The notes: generated by a model from the sequence alone, not told the origin. Counted from the first letter of the stretch, positions 26,224 through 33,586 are shown. The stretch: 36,596 nucleotides of DNA from an uncultured Bacteroides sp. (GCA_900543205.1 UQQM01000021.1:1-36596); one strand, 5' to 3'. Numbers and translations are program-made.

Positions 26224-28270
26224 AATAATGCGCAAGTATCTGTCTGTAATCGTATCCCTCCGCGGCCATCACCGCCGCGCCTATCTGGCAGAGGCCGACG
26301 CCGTGTCCCCAGCCATGGCCGCTGAGCACGAAATCGCCTCCCTCCCTGCTCACCGTGAACGCTGAGCTCTTCAGATGGCTCCGGCTCAGGCAGCGCCTTA
26401 TCGCGAGTTCCTTCCCCACGACTTCAGTATGCTTCGTTCCGACTATCCTCAGGCTGTCGATGCGTCCGGAAGGCCCCCTGTGCAAGGGCTCCAGGGCGGT
26501 CACAAGGCCGAAATCCACACCCAGCCTGCCGCTTACCAGCGACGACAGCTCCTCCTGGGAATACCTGACCGTCCAGTCATGGAAATCCCCGGTCTCCAAG
26601 TCATAGTCGTTGAGCACCTGGGCCAGTATCTCCGAATTCTCGCAATCGCACCACGGGTCCTCCACGCTGCGCAGGTAGGGATAGTCCCTGCCCTCCCAGC
26701 AGGTGCTGAACAGTTCGGTACGTCCGCCGCAGCATTTCGAATAGCGCGCGTCGCATATCTCCCCGTCATACATCAGCAGCTGGCCCCAGGTCTCGTCTAT
26801 CGCCCTGCGGACATTCTCCCCCACCGCCATGGTCAGTCCCTGGTATCTCTGGCAATGGTCGTCCGCGCAGACATCGAAATTCGCATGGACCTTCTCGCTG
26901 TCCTTCATCCTCGCGGCGACCCAGCTTCTGGAAATCACGGCGTGCGCCTTCAGAAGCTCCAGGCCCGCACTCGCCTTCATCTCCGATGAGATGACGCTGA
27001 GCAGATAGTCCTCCGCACCGACGCAGTTCACTGCGGTAACCATGTCGCCCTCGACTATGAACTTGAGTCCGCCGGCGAACTTCAGCGTCCGCTTCTGCTG
27101 CCAGTGGAACTCCTTGCCTATCACCACGTCGTAGAGGATGAAAGAAGCCTCCGCAAAGAGGGTGGAAAGGGTCATGGAGTCGAAATAGAGCTCGTCGTAG
27201 ACCATCCCGTTGTAGGCTATGCGCCCATCGCACCAGCTGACCTTCTGCGGTCCGGCGCCATCGGAGATAATCTCGAAGCATATCTCCTTGGCCGAAAGTA
27301 TGCCCACCGATATACGCGGCTGTTCCCGGGTGAGCCTCCATTCAATCATGGACTGTTCATGCTCCCCTATCGTAACCTCCGAAAGCAGGCTCGCAAGCAG
27401 TCCGGGCGTGGCCTTGTCGAAGTCTTCGCGGAACGGAGCCACGAACACTCCGGCCATGTCCGCAGCTCCGGGGCTGATGGTCAGATGGTCCGGGCCTTCG
27501 GCATCATAGTGGTGGGAACGCTTCTTCGAACGCATGACCACGAATGCCCTGTATTCATCGTTCTTCCGGTAGCAGTAGAGGTTGAACTTGGGCTCGGTCT
27601 CGCCCGGGAGCCTGTCGGTGCAGTCCAGCAGCCGGTAGAAGAGCTTGGCCAGCGACTTCGTCGTGACCGCCTTGAGCGCGAACACTCCGTTGATGAAGCC
27701 GGCGTAGCGGTACAGAGAGGCGTCCTTGACCGTCGCAAGGGAGGGCCCGGGGTTGTCAAGGAATGCATCCACGGCCTCCTCCAGAGGGAGATGATGCCTC
27801 GGGATAGCCTGGAAATGAAGGTGGTCCGGAGCCGAAGCCCCGCTGCAGGGTCCGTTGTAGAAGACCAGATAGTCGGGATATGCGGTCGTGAAGTCCAGCA
27901 TGTCCGGGAAATGGTGCCATATCGCCTGCGGCAGATGCGCGTCGCGGACTATCACGAGATGCCCCGGGAAAATGGGATAGGGATTGACCTGTATGTTGTA
28001 GAGCCGGCCCTTGCGTCCCTCGAATTTGAGATGGAACTGCTCGCGCGGCCGGTTCTCCTCGCACAGGAAGCACGCCCTTGCGGCTATGGCCTCGGGAGAG
28101 GTGTCCGCAGTCGAGGAGATGACCCTCGCGGGATTGTACTGTATTCGGCACGGAAGCCCGCAGATGTCGAGCTCCCTGCAGCGCGCGGTCTTGAGCGCCC
28201 TGAAATTGCCGGAGGCCAGCGGCCATACGGACAGCTGGTCCTTTATGAATTTGTGCAGTTCGTGTGTCAT
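26201..28270 (-). CDS. DUF4922 (HIT-like) and SpoIID/LytB domain fusion protein
   Basis: 689 aa in one frame. Residues ~1-310 are DUF4922: a 'CFLCEENRP' Cys pair, then a nucleotidyltransferase/HIT-like centre with 'FYNGPCSGASAPDHLHFQAI' (HxHxQ-type His triad). This resembles GDP-sugar phosphorylase/GalT-superfamily enzymes. Residues ~330-689 are SpoIID/LytB: 'YLLSVISSEMKASAGLELLK' (catalytic Glu in SSEM), 'AHAVISRSWVAARM', 'YSKCCGGRTE', 'SGHGWGHGVGLCQIGAAVMA'. SpoIID acts as a lytic transglycosylase on denuded glycans. No signal peptide is visible, so the lytic domain seems cytoplasmic, fitting work on imported muropeptides. It is coupled by overlaps to Nudix upstream and AmpG downstream. Confidence 0.85.
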   Translation of the reverse strand: MTHELHKFIKDQLSVWPLASGNFRALKTARCRELDICGLPCRIQYNPARVISSTADTSPEAIAARACFLCEENRPREQFHLKFEGRKGRLYNIQVNPYPIFPGHLVIVRDAHLPQAIWHHFPDMLDFTTAYPDYLVFYNGPCSGASAPDHLHFQAIPRHHLPLEEAVDAFLDNPGPSLATVKDASLYRYAGFINGVFALKAVTTKSLAKLFYRLLDCTDRLPGETEPKFNLYCYRKNDEYRAFVVMRSKKRSHHYDAEGPDHLTISPGAADMAGVFVAPFREDFDKATPGLLASLLSEVTIGEHEQSMIEWRLTREQPRISVGILSAKEICFEIISDGAGPQKVSWCDGRIAYNGMVYDELYFDSMTLSTLFAEASFILYDVVIGKEFHWQQKRTLKFAGGLKFIVEGDMVTAVNCVGAEDYLLSVISSEMKASAGLELLKAHAVISRSWVAARMKDSEKVHANFDVCADDHCQRYQGLTMAVGENVRRAIDETWGQLLMYDGEICDARYSKCCGGRTELFSTCWEGRDYPYLRSVEDPWCDCENSEILAQVLNDYDLETGDFHDWTVRYSQEELSSLVSGRLGVDFGLVTALEPLHRGPSGRIDSLRIVGTKHTEVVGKELAIRRCLSRSHLKSSAFTVSREGGDFVLSGHGWGHGVGLCQIGAAVMAAEGYDYRQILAHYYEGAEVE

Positions 28271-28839
28271 AGGAGCGCCTGCAGCATTCTACGTATTTTC
28301 GTGTATTCCGACTGGAAGCTGGGGGTCAGGATACCACTTCCGTACGCTTCCATGAGTTCGGCGTCTTTCCAGTAGCGTCCGCCGCAGAGCTCCTCCGGAT
28401 CAGGCCGGAGGCGGAAATTGCCCACGGCGGCGAACACATTGACCAGCTCCCTTTCGCTCTCCGACTCGAACTGGTAGGCGGTCAGCCACACGGGATTGAA
28501 GTCGAAGAAATGCAGCTCCTCCGCCGCTTCGCGGTAAAGGGCCTCCTCTATGTATTCCCCGTAAGAGACATGTCCGCCCACGGCGGTGTCCCACCTCAGA
28601 GGCAGCAGGTCCTTGTGCGCCCCGCGCTGCTGAAGGTAGACTTCGCCGGAGCGGTTGATGATATGGAGGTGCACTACCGGATGCAGGAGCTTCGAGCCCC
28701 CGTGGCACCAGGCACGGGACGCCTGTGCAGTCACAAGCCCGCTGGGTTCGACTACGGGCAGCATCTCTTCTGCGGGGGCGACGCCGCTTCCGGCTATCAG
28801 CGGTGCGGGTTCTTCGGACGGATATATCAGTTCTATCAT
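28267..28839 (-). CDS. Nudix hydrolase, IPP-isomerase-like subgroup
   Basis: 190 aa. The Nudix box 'GGHVSYGEYIEEALYREAAEEL' is complete (G-x5-E-x7-RE-x2-EE pattern, given in two overlapping parts GGHVSYGEYIEEALYR and REAAEEL). The preceding 'HPVVHLHIINRSGEVYLQQR' and 'KDLLPLRWDTAVGGHV' are typical of the Idi-like Nudix group in Bacteroidota. The substrate is unknown. The stop overlaps the ATG of the DUF4922-SpoIID gene by 4 bp, which suggests a shared role in nucleotide-sugar or muropeptide metabolism. Confidence 0.9.
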   Translation of the reverse strand: MIELIYPSEEPAPLIAGSGVAPAEEMLPVVEPSGLVTAQASRAWCHGGSKLLHPVVHLHIINRSGEVYLQQRGAHKDLLPLRWDTAVGGHVSYGEYIEEALYREAAEELHFFDFNPVWLTAYQFESESERELVNVFAAVGNFRLRPDPEELCGGRYWKDAELMEAYGSGILTPSFQSEYTKIRRMLQALL

Positions 28840-28869
28840 CGCTAGTATCCAAGGCTTGGCTACGCCGTG

Positions 28870-30177
28870 TCAGTAGTTGATTATGCGCAGCTCCTCGGGG
28901 GTGTAAAGGATCGAGTCTATGAAGTCAGGGGCCACATGGGCGAGTATCAGGAAGACCGCCAGGAATATTGCCGCCAATGCGGACAGCACGAGCAGCGGGA
29001 TCCACCAGCGGAATTTCTTCACGGTCCGCCCGTCGTCTTCCTCCGCCACGCGGGTTTCTTCTGCGCAATTCGCCAGGGCTCCGGGCTCCGCAGGTTCTTC
29101 TCCGGCTACGGCAGGTTCCGGGGCTTCCGCTTCCGGCTCCTGCATTGAGGCTTCAGGTTCGGCAGTTACGGCAGGTTCGGCAGGCTCGATGAGTTCGGCT
29201 GGTTTGGCTGACTCGGATGGCTCTGCAGTCTCGGTGAGTTCGGCGGATGCCGCTGTCTCGGCAGGCACAGCAGGCGCTGCGGTTTCAGCCGGCGCGGCAA
29301 CTTTGGCGGGCTCGGCAACTGCGGCTGTTGCGGCAGATGCGGAAAGTGCAGCGGGTTCCGTCGGCTCAACGGCCACTGCGGGCTCTGCCGTTGCATCCGT
29401 TCCAGGAAATACTTCGGCTCCCTCAGCCGATTCTGAAGCCGACTCCTGCGTGGCAGCCGTCTCTGCGGCGGCAGATGTCCCATCCCCGGAAACCGGCTCT
29501 GCTGCAGGCGCTGATGGTTCGGAAGTTTCGGGGGCCGCCGCATCCGGTTCAGCGCCAAAGACTTCCGATGAAGCTGTTGTGGACAGTTCAGCCGATACGG
29601 CAGGCGCTGCAGGTCCAACGGGCTCTGCGGGCTCGACAGTTATTTCAGGCTCGGCTGGTTCAACGGATGCAGCGTATGCCGGTTCGGGTTCTGCTGCTTT
29701 CCGCACCGGAGGCTTGAACTCGAAACGAATGTCCACCTTATCGTCATCGAGCCCCGGAATGTTCTTCAGCGAAACGGGGGCAAGCCCGAACGCCTCAGGA
29801 TAAATGTCCAGGTCCTCATCGGCCACGAAGAAGAAATTGTTCTCCTTGGTCGCGCGCAGACGGCCCAGCCCTGGCAGCGTTATGGTCTTGTGCTCCTTGA
29901 GGGCCTCGGCCAGCTCACGAAGGAACTGGACGATATACTCCCTTGCCATATCCGCCGGAGTGCCGTTCACATCGGAATAGAAATTGACGAGCAGATCGTT
30001 CTCGACAGCATTCGGGAGGAAGGACAGACGGCGGTACGGAGGATTGATCGTGTAGCCCCGGTCGGAAAAGGTCGACGGAACCACCTCGGTGTAGAAAGTA
30101 CCTACGCCCGGGAGGCCGACCCTGTCGTGGTCGACGATAAGTTCCGAAATCATTTTCGACAGAAGATCGATGTCCAT
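28870..30177 (-). CDS. CCDC81-like HU-domain membrane protein with Ala/Glu/Pro-rich linker
   Basis: 435 aa. The N-terminal ~140 residues form two HU-like folds of the prokaryotic CCDC81 type ('SELIVDHDRVGLPGVGTFYT' and 'LKEHKTITLPGLGRLRATKE'). Residues ~165-375 are a ~210-residue Ala/Glu/Pro/Ser/Thr linker of imperfect 'EPAEPAV/AAETA' units. A single membrane helix (~385-408) follows, and a short tail ends in 'YTPEELRIINY'. Unlike many relatives there is no SPOR domain after the helix. It probably tethers the HU module to the inner membrane; DNA or peptidoglycan contact is unproven. Confidence 0.82.
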   Translation of the reverse strand: MDIDLLSKMISELIVDHDRVGLPGVGTFYTEVVPSTFSDRGYTINPPYRRLSFLPNAVENDLLVNFYSDVNGTPADMAREYIVQFLRELAEALKEHKTITLPGLGRLRATKENNFFFVADEDLDIYPEAFGLAPVSLKNIPGLDDDKVDIRFEFKPPVRKAAEPEPAYAASVEPAEPEITVEPAEPVGPAAPAVSAELSTTASSEVFGAEPDAAAPETSEPSAPAAEPVSGDGTSAAAETAATQESASESAEGAEVFPGTDATAEPAVAVEPTEPAALSASAATAAVAEPAKVAAPAETAAPAVPAETAASAELTETAEPSESAKPAELIEPAEPAVTAEPEASMQEPEAEAPEPAVAGEEPAEPGALANCAEETRVAEEDDGRTVKKFRWWIPLLVLSALAAIFLAVFLILAHVAPDFIDSILYTPEELRIINY

Positions 30178-30184
30178 AACCTTA

Positions 30185-30192
30185 CAAAGATA
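30185..30192 (-). promoter_or_regulatory. -7 element of the HU-domain gene
   Basis: TATCTTTG on the minus strand ends 7 bp before the ATG at 30177. The -33 element is weak (a TTG lies 22 bp upstream). It is a further case of a -7 element next to a start codon. Confidence 0.5.
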
Positions 30193-30319
30193 CGATAAAA
30201 TGCAGGATTATCAGCAAGACCCGCCCCAAATAGGCAAGTTTTTGCCTGGCGCTCCCGAAGGCAATCATGCGGCAACGCATGGTGCGCCTGCAGACCGGAG
30301 ACGAAAAATGTAATTTTTT

Positions 30320-30350
30320 TTTGCTGGTTAAAGTTTTTACTGTATATTTG
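30320..30350 (+). promoter_or_regulatory. tRNA-Asn promoter
   Basis: TTTG (30320-30323), exactly 19 bp, then TATATTTG (30343-30350): a full consensus match, 32 bp before the mature tRNA 5' end. Confidence 0.8.
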
Positions 30351-30382
30351 CAGTCCCGAACGATGAGTTCAGAGGAAAACAT

Positions 30383-30459
30383 TCCTCTTTAGCTCAGTTG
30401 GTTAGAGCACCTGACTGTTAATCAGGGGGTCCTAGGTTCAAGTCCTAGAAGGGGAGCCA
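30383..30459 (+). tRNA. tRNA-Asn (anticodon GTT), integration site of the element
   Basis: 77 nt with CCA encoded. The acceptor TCCTCTT pairs with AAGGGGA, the D arm is AGCTCAGTTGGTTAGAGC, the anticodon stem CTGAC/... holds GTT (CTGACTGTTAATCAG), the T arm is CCTAGGTTCAAGTCCTAG, and GCCA ends the gene. All stems close, so it is functional. The recombinase reading frame enters its 3' half on the opposite strand (30422-30459), marking the likely attachment site. Unlike tRNA-Leu here, the CCA is present; it may come from the element's side of the junction. Confidence 0.96.
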
Positions 30460-32053
30460 AACCGGACAAATCTTCAGAAATGAGGGTTTGTCCTTTTTCT
30501 TTGTCTATATAACCTCTTGATTTCAAATCATATACGAACATGAATCCGTTGCGGGACAGAGGTTCAATATGGTCGTTTTTCTTGTCCCATACCAAACCGT
30601 CAGGAAAGACGAGATTCTGAATGTGACGCTTTTGGCTCAAGCTCGACAACTGCCACAATTTCAGTATATTACGGCGAAACTCAAGACCCAATTTGATGTA
30701 ATTCCCGAGGTTCAATATCTCTCTGTCCTTCTCGTCAAGCTGCGCTTTGATCGCAGCCCTTTCAGCCTCAAGTTTCTCCAACTGCCGCAGGCATACTTCC
30801 TGCGCTTTCAGGGTCGCAGCCGTAGCGAAATTGAACTCCACCCGCTCTATTTCATTTTCTTTTTTAGTAAGATTGGCCTTGATTGCCGCAACCTCATCAT
30901 GGCCATCCCTGTTCAGAATGGGGAAAGCCTTCCGCAACTGCGCCTCCAACATCTCCACCATACCTTCCGGCAACGAAACGCCGTCAAGCCACTGCTCAAA
31001 ATCAGCATTGGCCTTTTTGGCCGACACATTGCACTTGCAGTTCTTCCGGCAACAGACATAGTATCCGACTTCCCTTCCATATAACTTACGCAGCTTGGTG
31101 CTTACAGATGCTGTAAGGTTATGGCCGCACACAGGACAGCGGATGGAACCGAGAAGAGGTGCATATTCCTTGTCAGCCTTCGTCTCGTAGCCACGACTAT
31201 GAGTTTTCATGGTGATATTGTTGACCTTGAAGAAATTTTCCAAGGACACCAAAGGCTCGTGCGGCCCCTTTATAATATCACCCTGCAAAAATGGATGGGA
31301 AAAATATCCGGCATAGAAAATATTGCTGAAAATCCTCGACCATTTCTGTTTGTCAAAGTTAAGCCCCATATTTTTCATTCTAACTCGCACTTCCTCATTG
31401 GTAAGGTTCTCGTCCGCTTTCATCTTAAAGGCCTTCCTGATCAGAACTCCTTGCGTGTTCACTGAAATGGTCTGCTCTTTTCTCGTCGTGACCATGTCGT
31501 AGCCAATCGGCACCCTTGTTATCCAACGGCCCGACCTCAAGGCTTTTTCAGAGGCATCCTTCACCGCCTGCGACTTGACTGCATTATCATGACGCGCCTG
31601 AACAAGCTCATAGCCCTGCATCATCTCTCCATCCGGTGTTCGCGCATCATATGACGATGTGGCAGAAAAGACAGTGATCCCTTTCTTCTTAAGTTCCTCG
31701 ACAATCGAAAAAGATTCGACTCCGGTGCGTGAGAATCTGCTCGTCGAGTAAACGATTACCGCATCTATCTTATTCTTCCTGTCCTTCACGAAATCGAGCA
31801 TCTGTTTGAACCGCTTTCGATTTACATCAGATTTAGCACTCTCATACTCTCCTTCAAAGGACTTGACAACTTCATAGCCATTACGATCCGCCCACTTCCG
31901 GCAGACCTCTATCTGCACCTCGGGACTGAAGCCGAATTCCTGTTCCTTGCTGCTCACTCTCTGATATATCACCGCACGGCCGCCCTTCTTCAATTCAGTC
32001 CGCCTGCCCTTTGCAAATGGCCGCAATTGCTCATTATTTTCCTGATTGACCAT
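30422..32053 (-). CDS. Large serine recombinase (integrase)
   Basis: 543 aa. The resolvase domain (~25-175) has the nucleophile in 'AVIYQRVSSKEQEFGFS' (S34) and the 'VYSTSRFSRTGVESFSIVEE' arginine block. The Recombinase domain follows ('RWITRVPIGYDMV', 'WSRIFSNIFYAGYF'), then a zinc ribbon ('CPVCGHNLTAS', 'YYVCCRKNCKC') and a coiled-coil (~390-460). It cuts and joins DNA through a 5'-phosphoserine link. The last codons (APLLGLEPRTP, stop TGA) are antisense to the tRNA-Asn 3' half, a sign that integration completed the frame. Base composition is less GC-rich than the host. Confidence 0.93.
   Translation of the reverse strand: MVNQENNEQLRPFAKGRRTELKKGGRAVIYQRVSSKEQEFGFSPEVQIEVCRKWADRNGYEVVKSFEGEYESAKSDVNRKRFKQMLDFVKDRKNKIDAVIVYSTSRFSRTGVESFSIVEELKKKGITVFSATSSYDARTPDGEMMQGYELVQARHDNAVKSQAVKDASEKALRSGRWITRVPIGYDMVTTRKEQTISVNTQGVLIRKAFKMKADENLTNEEVRVRMKNMGLNFDKQKWSRIFSNIFYAGYFSHPFLQGDIIKGPHEPLVSLENFFKVNNITMKTHSRGYETKADKEYAPLLGSIRCPVCGHNLTASVSTKLRKLYGREVGYYVCCRKNCKCNVSAKKANADFEQWLDGVSLPEGMVEMLEAQLRKAFPILNRDGHDEVAAIKANLTKKENEIERVEFNFATAATLKAQEVCLRQLEKLEAERAAIKAQLDEKDREILNLGNYIKLGLEFRRNILKLWQLSSLSQKRHIQNLVFPDGLVWDKKNDHIEPLSRNGFMFVYDLKSRGYIDKEKGQTLISEDLSGLAPLLGLEPRTP
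30464..30498 (+). terminator. Intrinsic terminator of tRNA-Asn, supplied by the element
   Basis: GGACAAA (30464-30470) pairs with TTTGTCC (30487-30493), followed by TTTTT. It lies 5 bp after the CCA and inside the recombinase coding region in antisense, so the element supplies the end of the tRNA transcript. Confidence 0.65.
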
Positions 32054-32186
32054 TTTCCAATGCTTTGAATATTATTATTGCATAATCTGCAAGGAAGTCC
32101 GCCACTTCTTCCACCTGACAGTCATCCATATCTTTGCAGAATTTGAATTTTCTCAATTCATCTACTGATAATTTTATATCTTGCAA
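32034..32186 (-). CDS. Small protein overlapping the recombinase start
   Basis: A 50-aa reading from a TTG at 32186: MQDIKLSVDELRKFKFCKDM, then DDCQVEEVADFLADYAIIIF, then KALENGQSGK. It has helical, acidic, protein-like composition ending in a hydrophobic helix, and overlaps the recombinase start by 20 bp. No ATG fits except an internal one ('DMDD'), so the start is uncertain. Short proteins of similar pattern ('LRKF/LKKFK...D-QA-EV') precede serine recombinases in Bacteroidales as I recall them. A role as recombination directionality factor or regulator is only a suggestion. Confidence 0.55.
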   Translation of the reverse strand: MQDIKLSVDELRKFKFCKDMDDCQVEEVADFLADYAIIIFKALENGQSGK

Positions 32187-32189
32187 TTC

Positions 32190-32433
32190 ATCAACAAGAT
32201 TTGCCGCTCTGACGCTGCGACCGCTTATTCGCTTTCGGCTCTGACCTTACAGAAAGGCAGTCTTTGGCCGCCGAGGGGATGCTACGACCTCCGCACTTAC
32301 TATGCGCAATCCTGAATATTTCTGTTTGTGATGTGGAAATGGTTTTTACAATGCCTTCCGGCTTATTCTTACACCGACGAGCGGTGCGGCTGAAAAATGG
32401 GACTCCCAAATTTTCGAGGCCAGCACAAAGATA
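32190..32433 (-). other. Possibly conserved non-coding stretch and promoter upstream of recombinase
   Basis: About 240 bp with a -7 match TATCTTTG (32426-32433, minus strand) at its start. Two reading frames are open here (one of 72 codons at 32191-32409, TTG start, and one giving VLASKIWESHFSAAPLVG). Both translations resemble, from memory, hypothetical entries scattered through Bacteroides genomes. That pattern points to a repeated DNA or RNA element, not a protein. It may be a leader or regulatory RNA for the recombinase transcript. Confidence 0.4.
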
Positions 32434-32472
32434 ATAAAATATTTTTACAATATATCCGAAATTATTAAAAAA

Positions 32473-32513
32473 TTTGGAGACGGCTTTATTGTTTTATCAA
32501 AGCCGTCTCCAAA
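32473..32513 (-). terminator. Strong intrinsic terminator of the SPFH cargo operon
   Basis: A perfect 15-bp stem (TTTGGAGACGGCTTT, 32473-32487, with its complement at 32499-32513) and an 11-nt loop. On the minus strand it is followed by TTTTTTAATAATTT. It ends transcription 57 bp past the last cargo gene and insulates the recombinase region. Confidence 0.85.
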
Positions 32514-32569
32514 ACACATATATAGTATTCCGAGAATCCCTCGACCATTCTAATGTTCAAGATAAGCTC

Positions 32570-33523
32570 TTATTTCATAAAGGCGTTACCTCCGGAATCT
32601 ATTAACGCTCCATTCCTATATGTGAACTCGGGACTACCGTCAATATACACCGTGCTCCCATCAAATTCCCAAGAGAAAGCGAACGATCCTCCTGAACGTG
32701 ATGAGATAAGGGAGTTCCCTATATATTCTTTATAGCTTGTTTCAAGCCTTCCGCTTCCGTTAGAATTAAGTGTAAGCGTCTCAACTAACACTTCGCTCCT
32801 AAAATTTCCACTGCCAATATCGCCTCCGCTTTGAAGTGCATGCGTCCATTTACCAATGATCTTCCCGCCTTTAACGGAAGAACTATATAAATTATCATTG
32901 TTGTCATTCTGTGAATAAATCCCATATCTCTCCTTGTCCGTACCATACTTGTCGTAAAAATTACGGATTTCACGCCGATACCGTTCAATTTCTGAAGCCG
33001 AAAGTCCGCTCAATCTTAAATATTCCTCGAATTTCCCTGATGAAATATAAGAACGTTGTTCCTTGATGTAGTCAAGACATTCTTGCAAGGTGTTGTCATA
33101 ATCGGCTATTAAATAACCTCCATAGTCGTCGTTGTTAGGCGCAAGCAGAAGTGTATGAATAGTCTCTTCTTCATCATAAGGAATTCCGCGAAATCCTTGC
33201 TTAATGCCAATCTTGGCAATAAGATTATCTCCTTGCCTTTTAATTGATTTCACAGAGAAAATAGGCGAAGAATCGCCATTACCGCTTACAAAATAGTCCA
33301 AGAACTCTCCGTCCATCTCAAATCCCGGCAAATCATCTGCCTCCTTATATGCATAATAATAGCTCTCGGTCATAACATTAGCAGCATTGTTTCGCAGCCC
33401 ATGATCCGGGATATATTCACACAAAAACAAAACATGCGATTCATACTCTTCCATTAATGGAGAACATGAATCAATAGCATGTAGACCTAAAAATCCCGAC
33501 AATAACAAATTAATTACTTTCAT
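32570..33523 (-). CDS. Secreted or lipid-anchored protein, last gene of cargo operon
   Basis: 317 aa. An N-terminal hydrophobic segment ends in 'HAIDSCSPLMEEYES', where Cys20 followed by Ser fits a loose Bacteroidota lipobox. Residues ~30-215 are acidic and Tyr-rich with no known family. The last ~95 residues read 'GGKIIGKWTHALQSGG', 'LVETLTLNSNGSGRLETSYK', 'FAFSWEFDGSTVYIDG', the pattern of lipocalin-like/META-type domains that report 'normal output with Gly-rich strands'. I assign no function. It is separated from the rest of the operon by a 63-bp gap with a hairpin, so its expression may differ. Confidence 0.75.
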   Translation of the reverse strand: MKVINLLLSGFLGLHAIDSCSPLMEEYESHVLFLCEYIPDHGLRNNAANVMTESYYYAYKEADDLPGFEMDGEFLDYFVSGNGDSSPIFSVKSIKRQGDNLIAKIGIKQGFRGIPYDEEETIHTLLLAPNNDDYGGYLIADYDNTLQECLDYIKEQRSYISSGKFEEYLRLSGLSASEIERYRREIRNFYDKYGTDKERYGIYSQNDNNDNLYSSSVKGGKIIGKWTHALQSGGDIGSGNFRSEVLVETLTLNSNGSGRLETSYKEYIGNSLISSRSGGSFAFSWEFDGSTVYIDGSPEFTYRNGALIDSGGNAFMK

Positions 33524-33540
33524 GATACTAATATTAACAG

Positions 33541-33571
33541 TAATGGGACTATACTTTGGATAGCCCCATTA
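33541..33571 (-). promoter_or_regulatory. Stem-loop between cargo genes 5 and 6
   Basis: TAATGGG (33541-33547) pairs with CCCATTA (33565-33571); inside, CTAT (33549-33552) pairs with ATAG (33560-33563), with one mismatch between. No U-run follows on the minus strand, so it looks like an mRNA processing or stability element and not a full terminator. Confidence 0.5.
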
Positions 33572-33586
33572 CCTAAATTAAAATCA

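Noticed and set aside
24937..26325. 462-codon open frame antisense to the AmpG-like permease
   Set aside because: Arg/His/Glu-rich shadow without family features; the permease has clear membrane helices and neighbours.
27104..28375. 423-codon open frame antisense to DUF4922-SpoIID
   Set aside because: The opposite strand carries two well-marked domains; this frame has none.
29050..29710. Tandem DNA repeat or CRISPR-like array in the HU gene
   Set aside because: The repetition is at protein level (Ala/Glu/Pro units) with irregular lengths and no spacers; no CRISPR array was seen in the window.
30230..30260. AGGCAA/TTGCCT hairpin before tRNA-Asn as terminator of an upstream gene
   Set aside because: Only a 6-bp stem, no proper T-run, and no gene reads into it from the left on the plus strand.
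32191..32409. 72-codon frame upstream of the recombinase as a protein gene
   Set aside because: TTG start, no initiation signal, odd composition, and an overlapping frame looks equally 'conserved'; better explained as a non-coding element.
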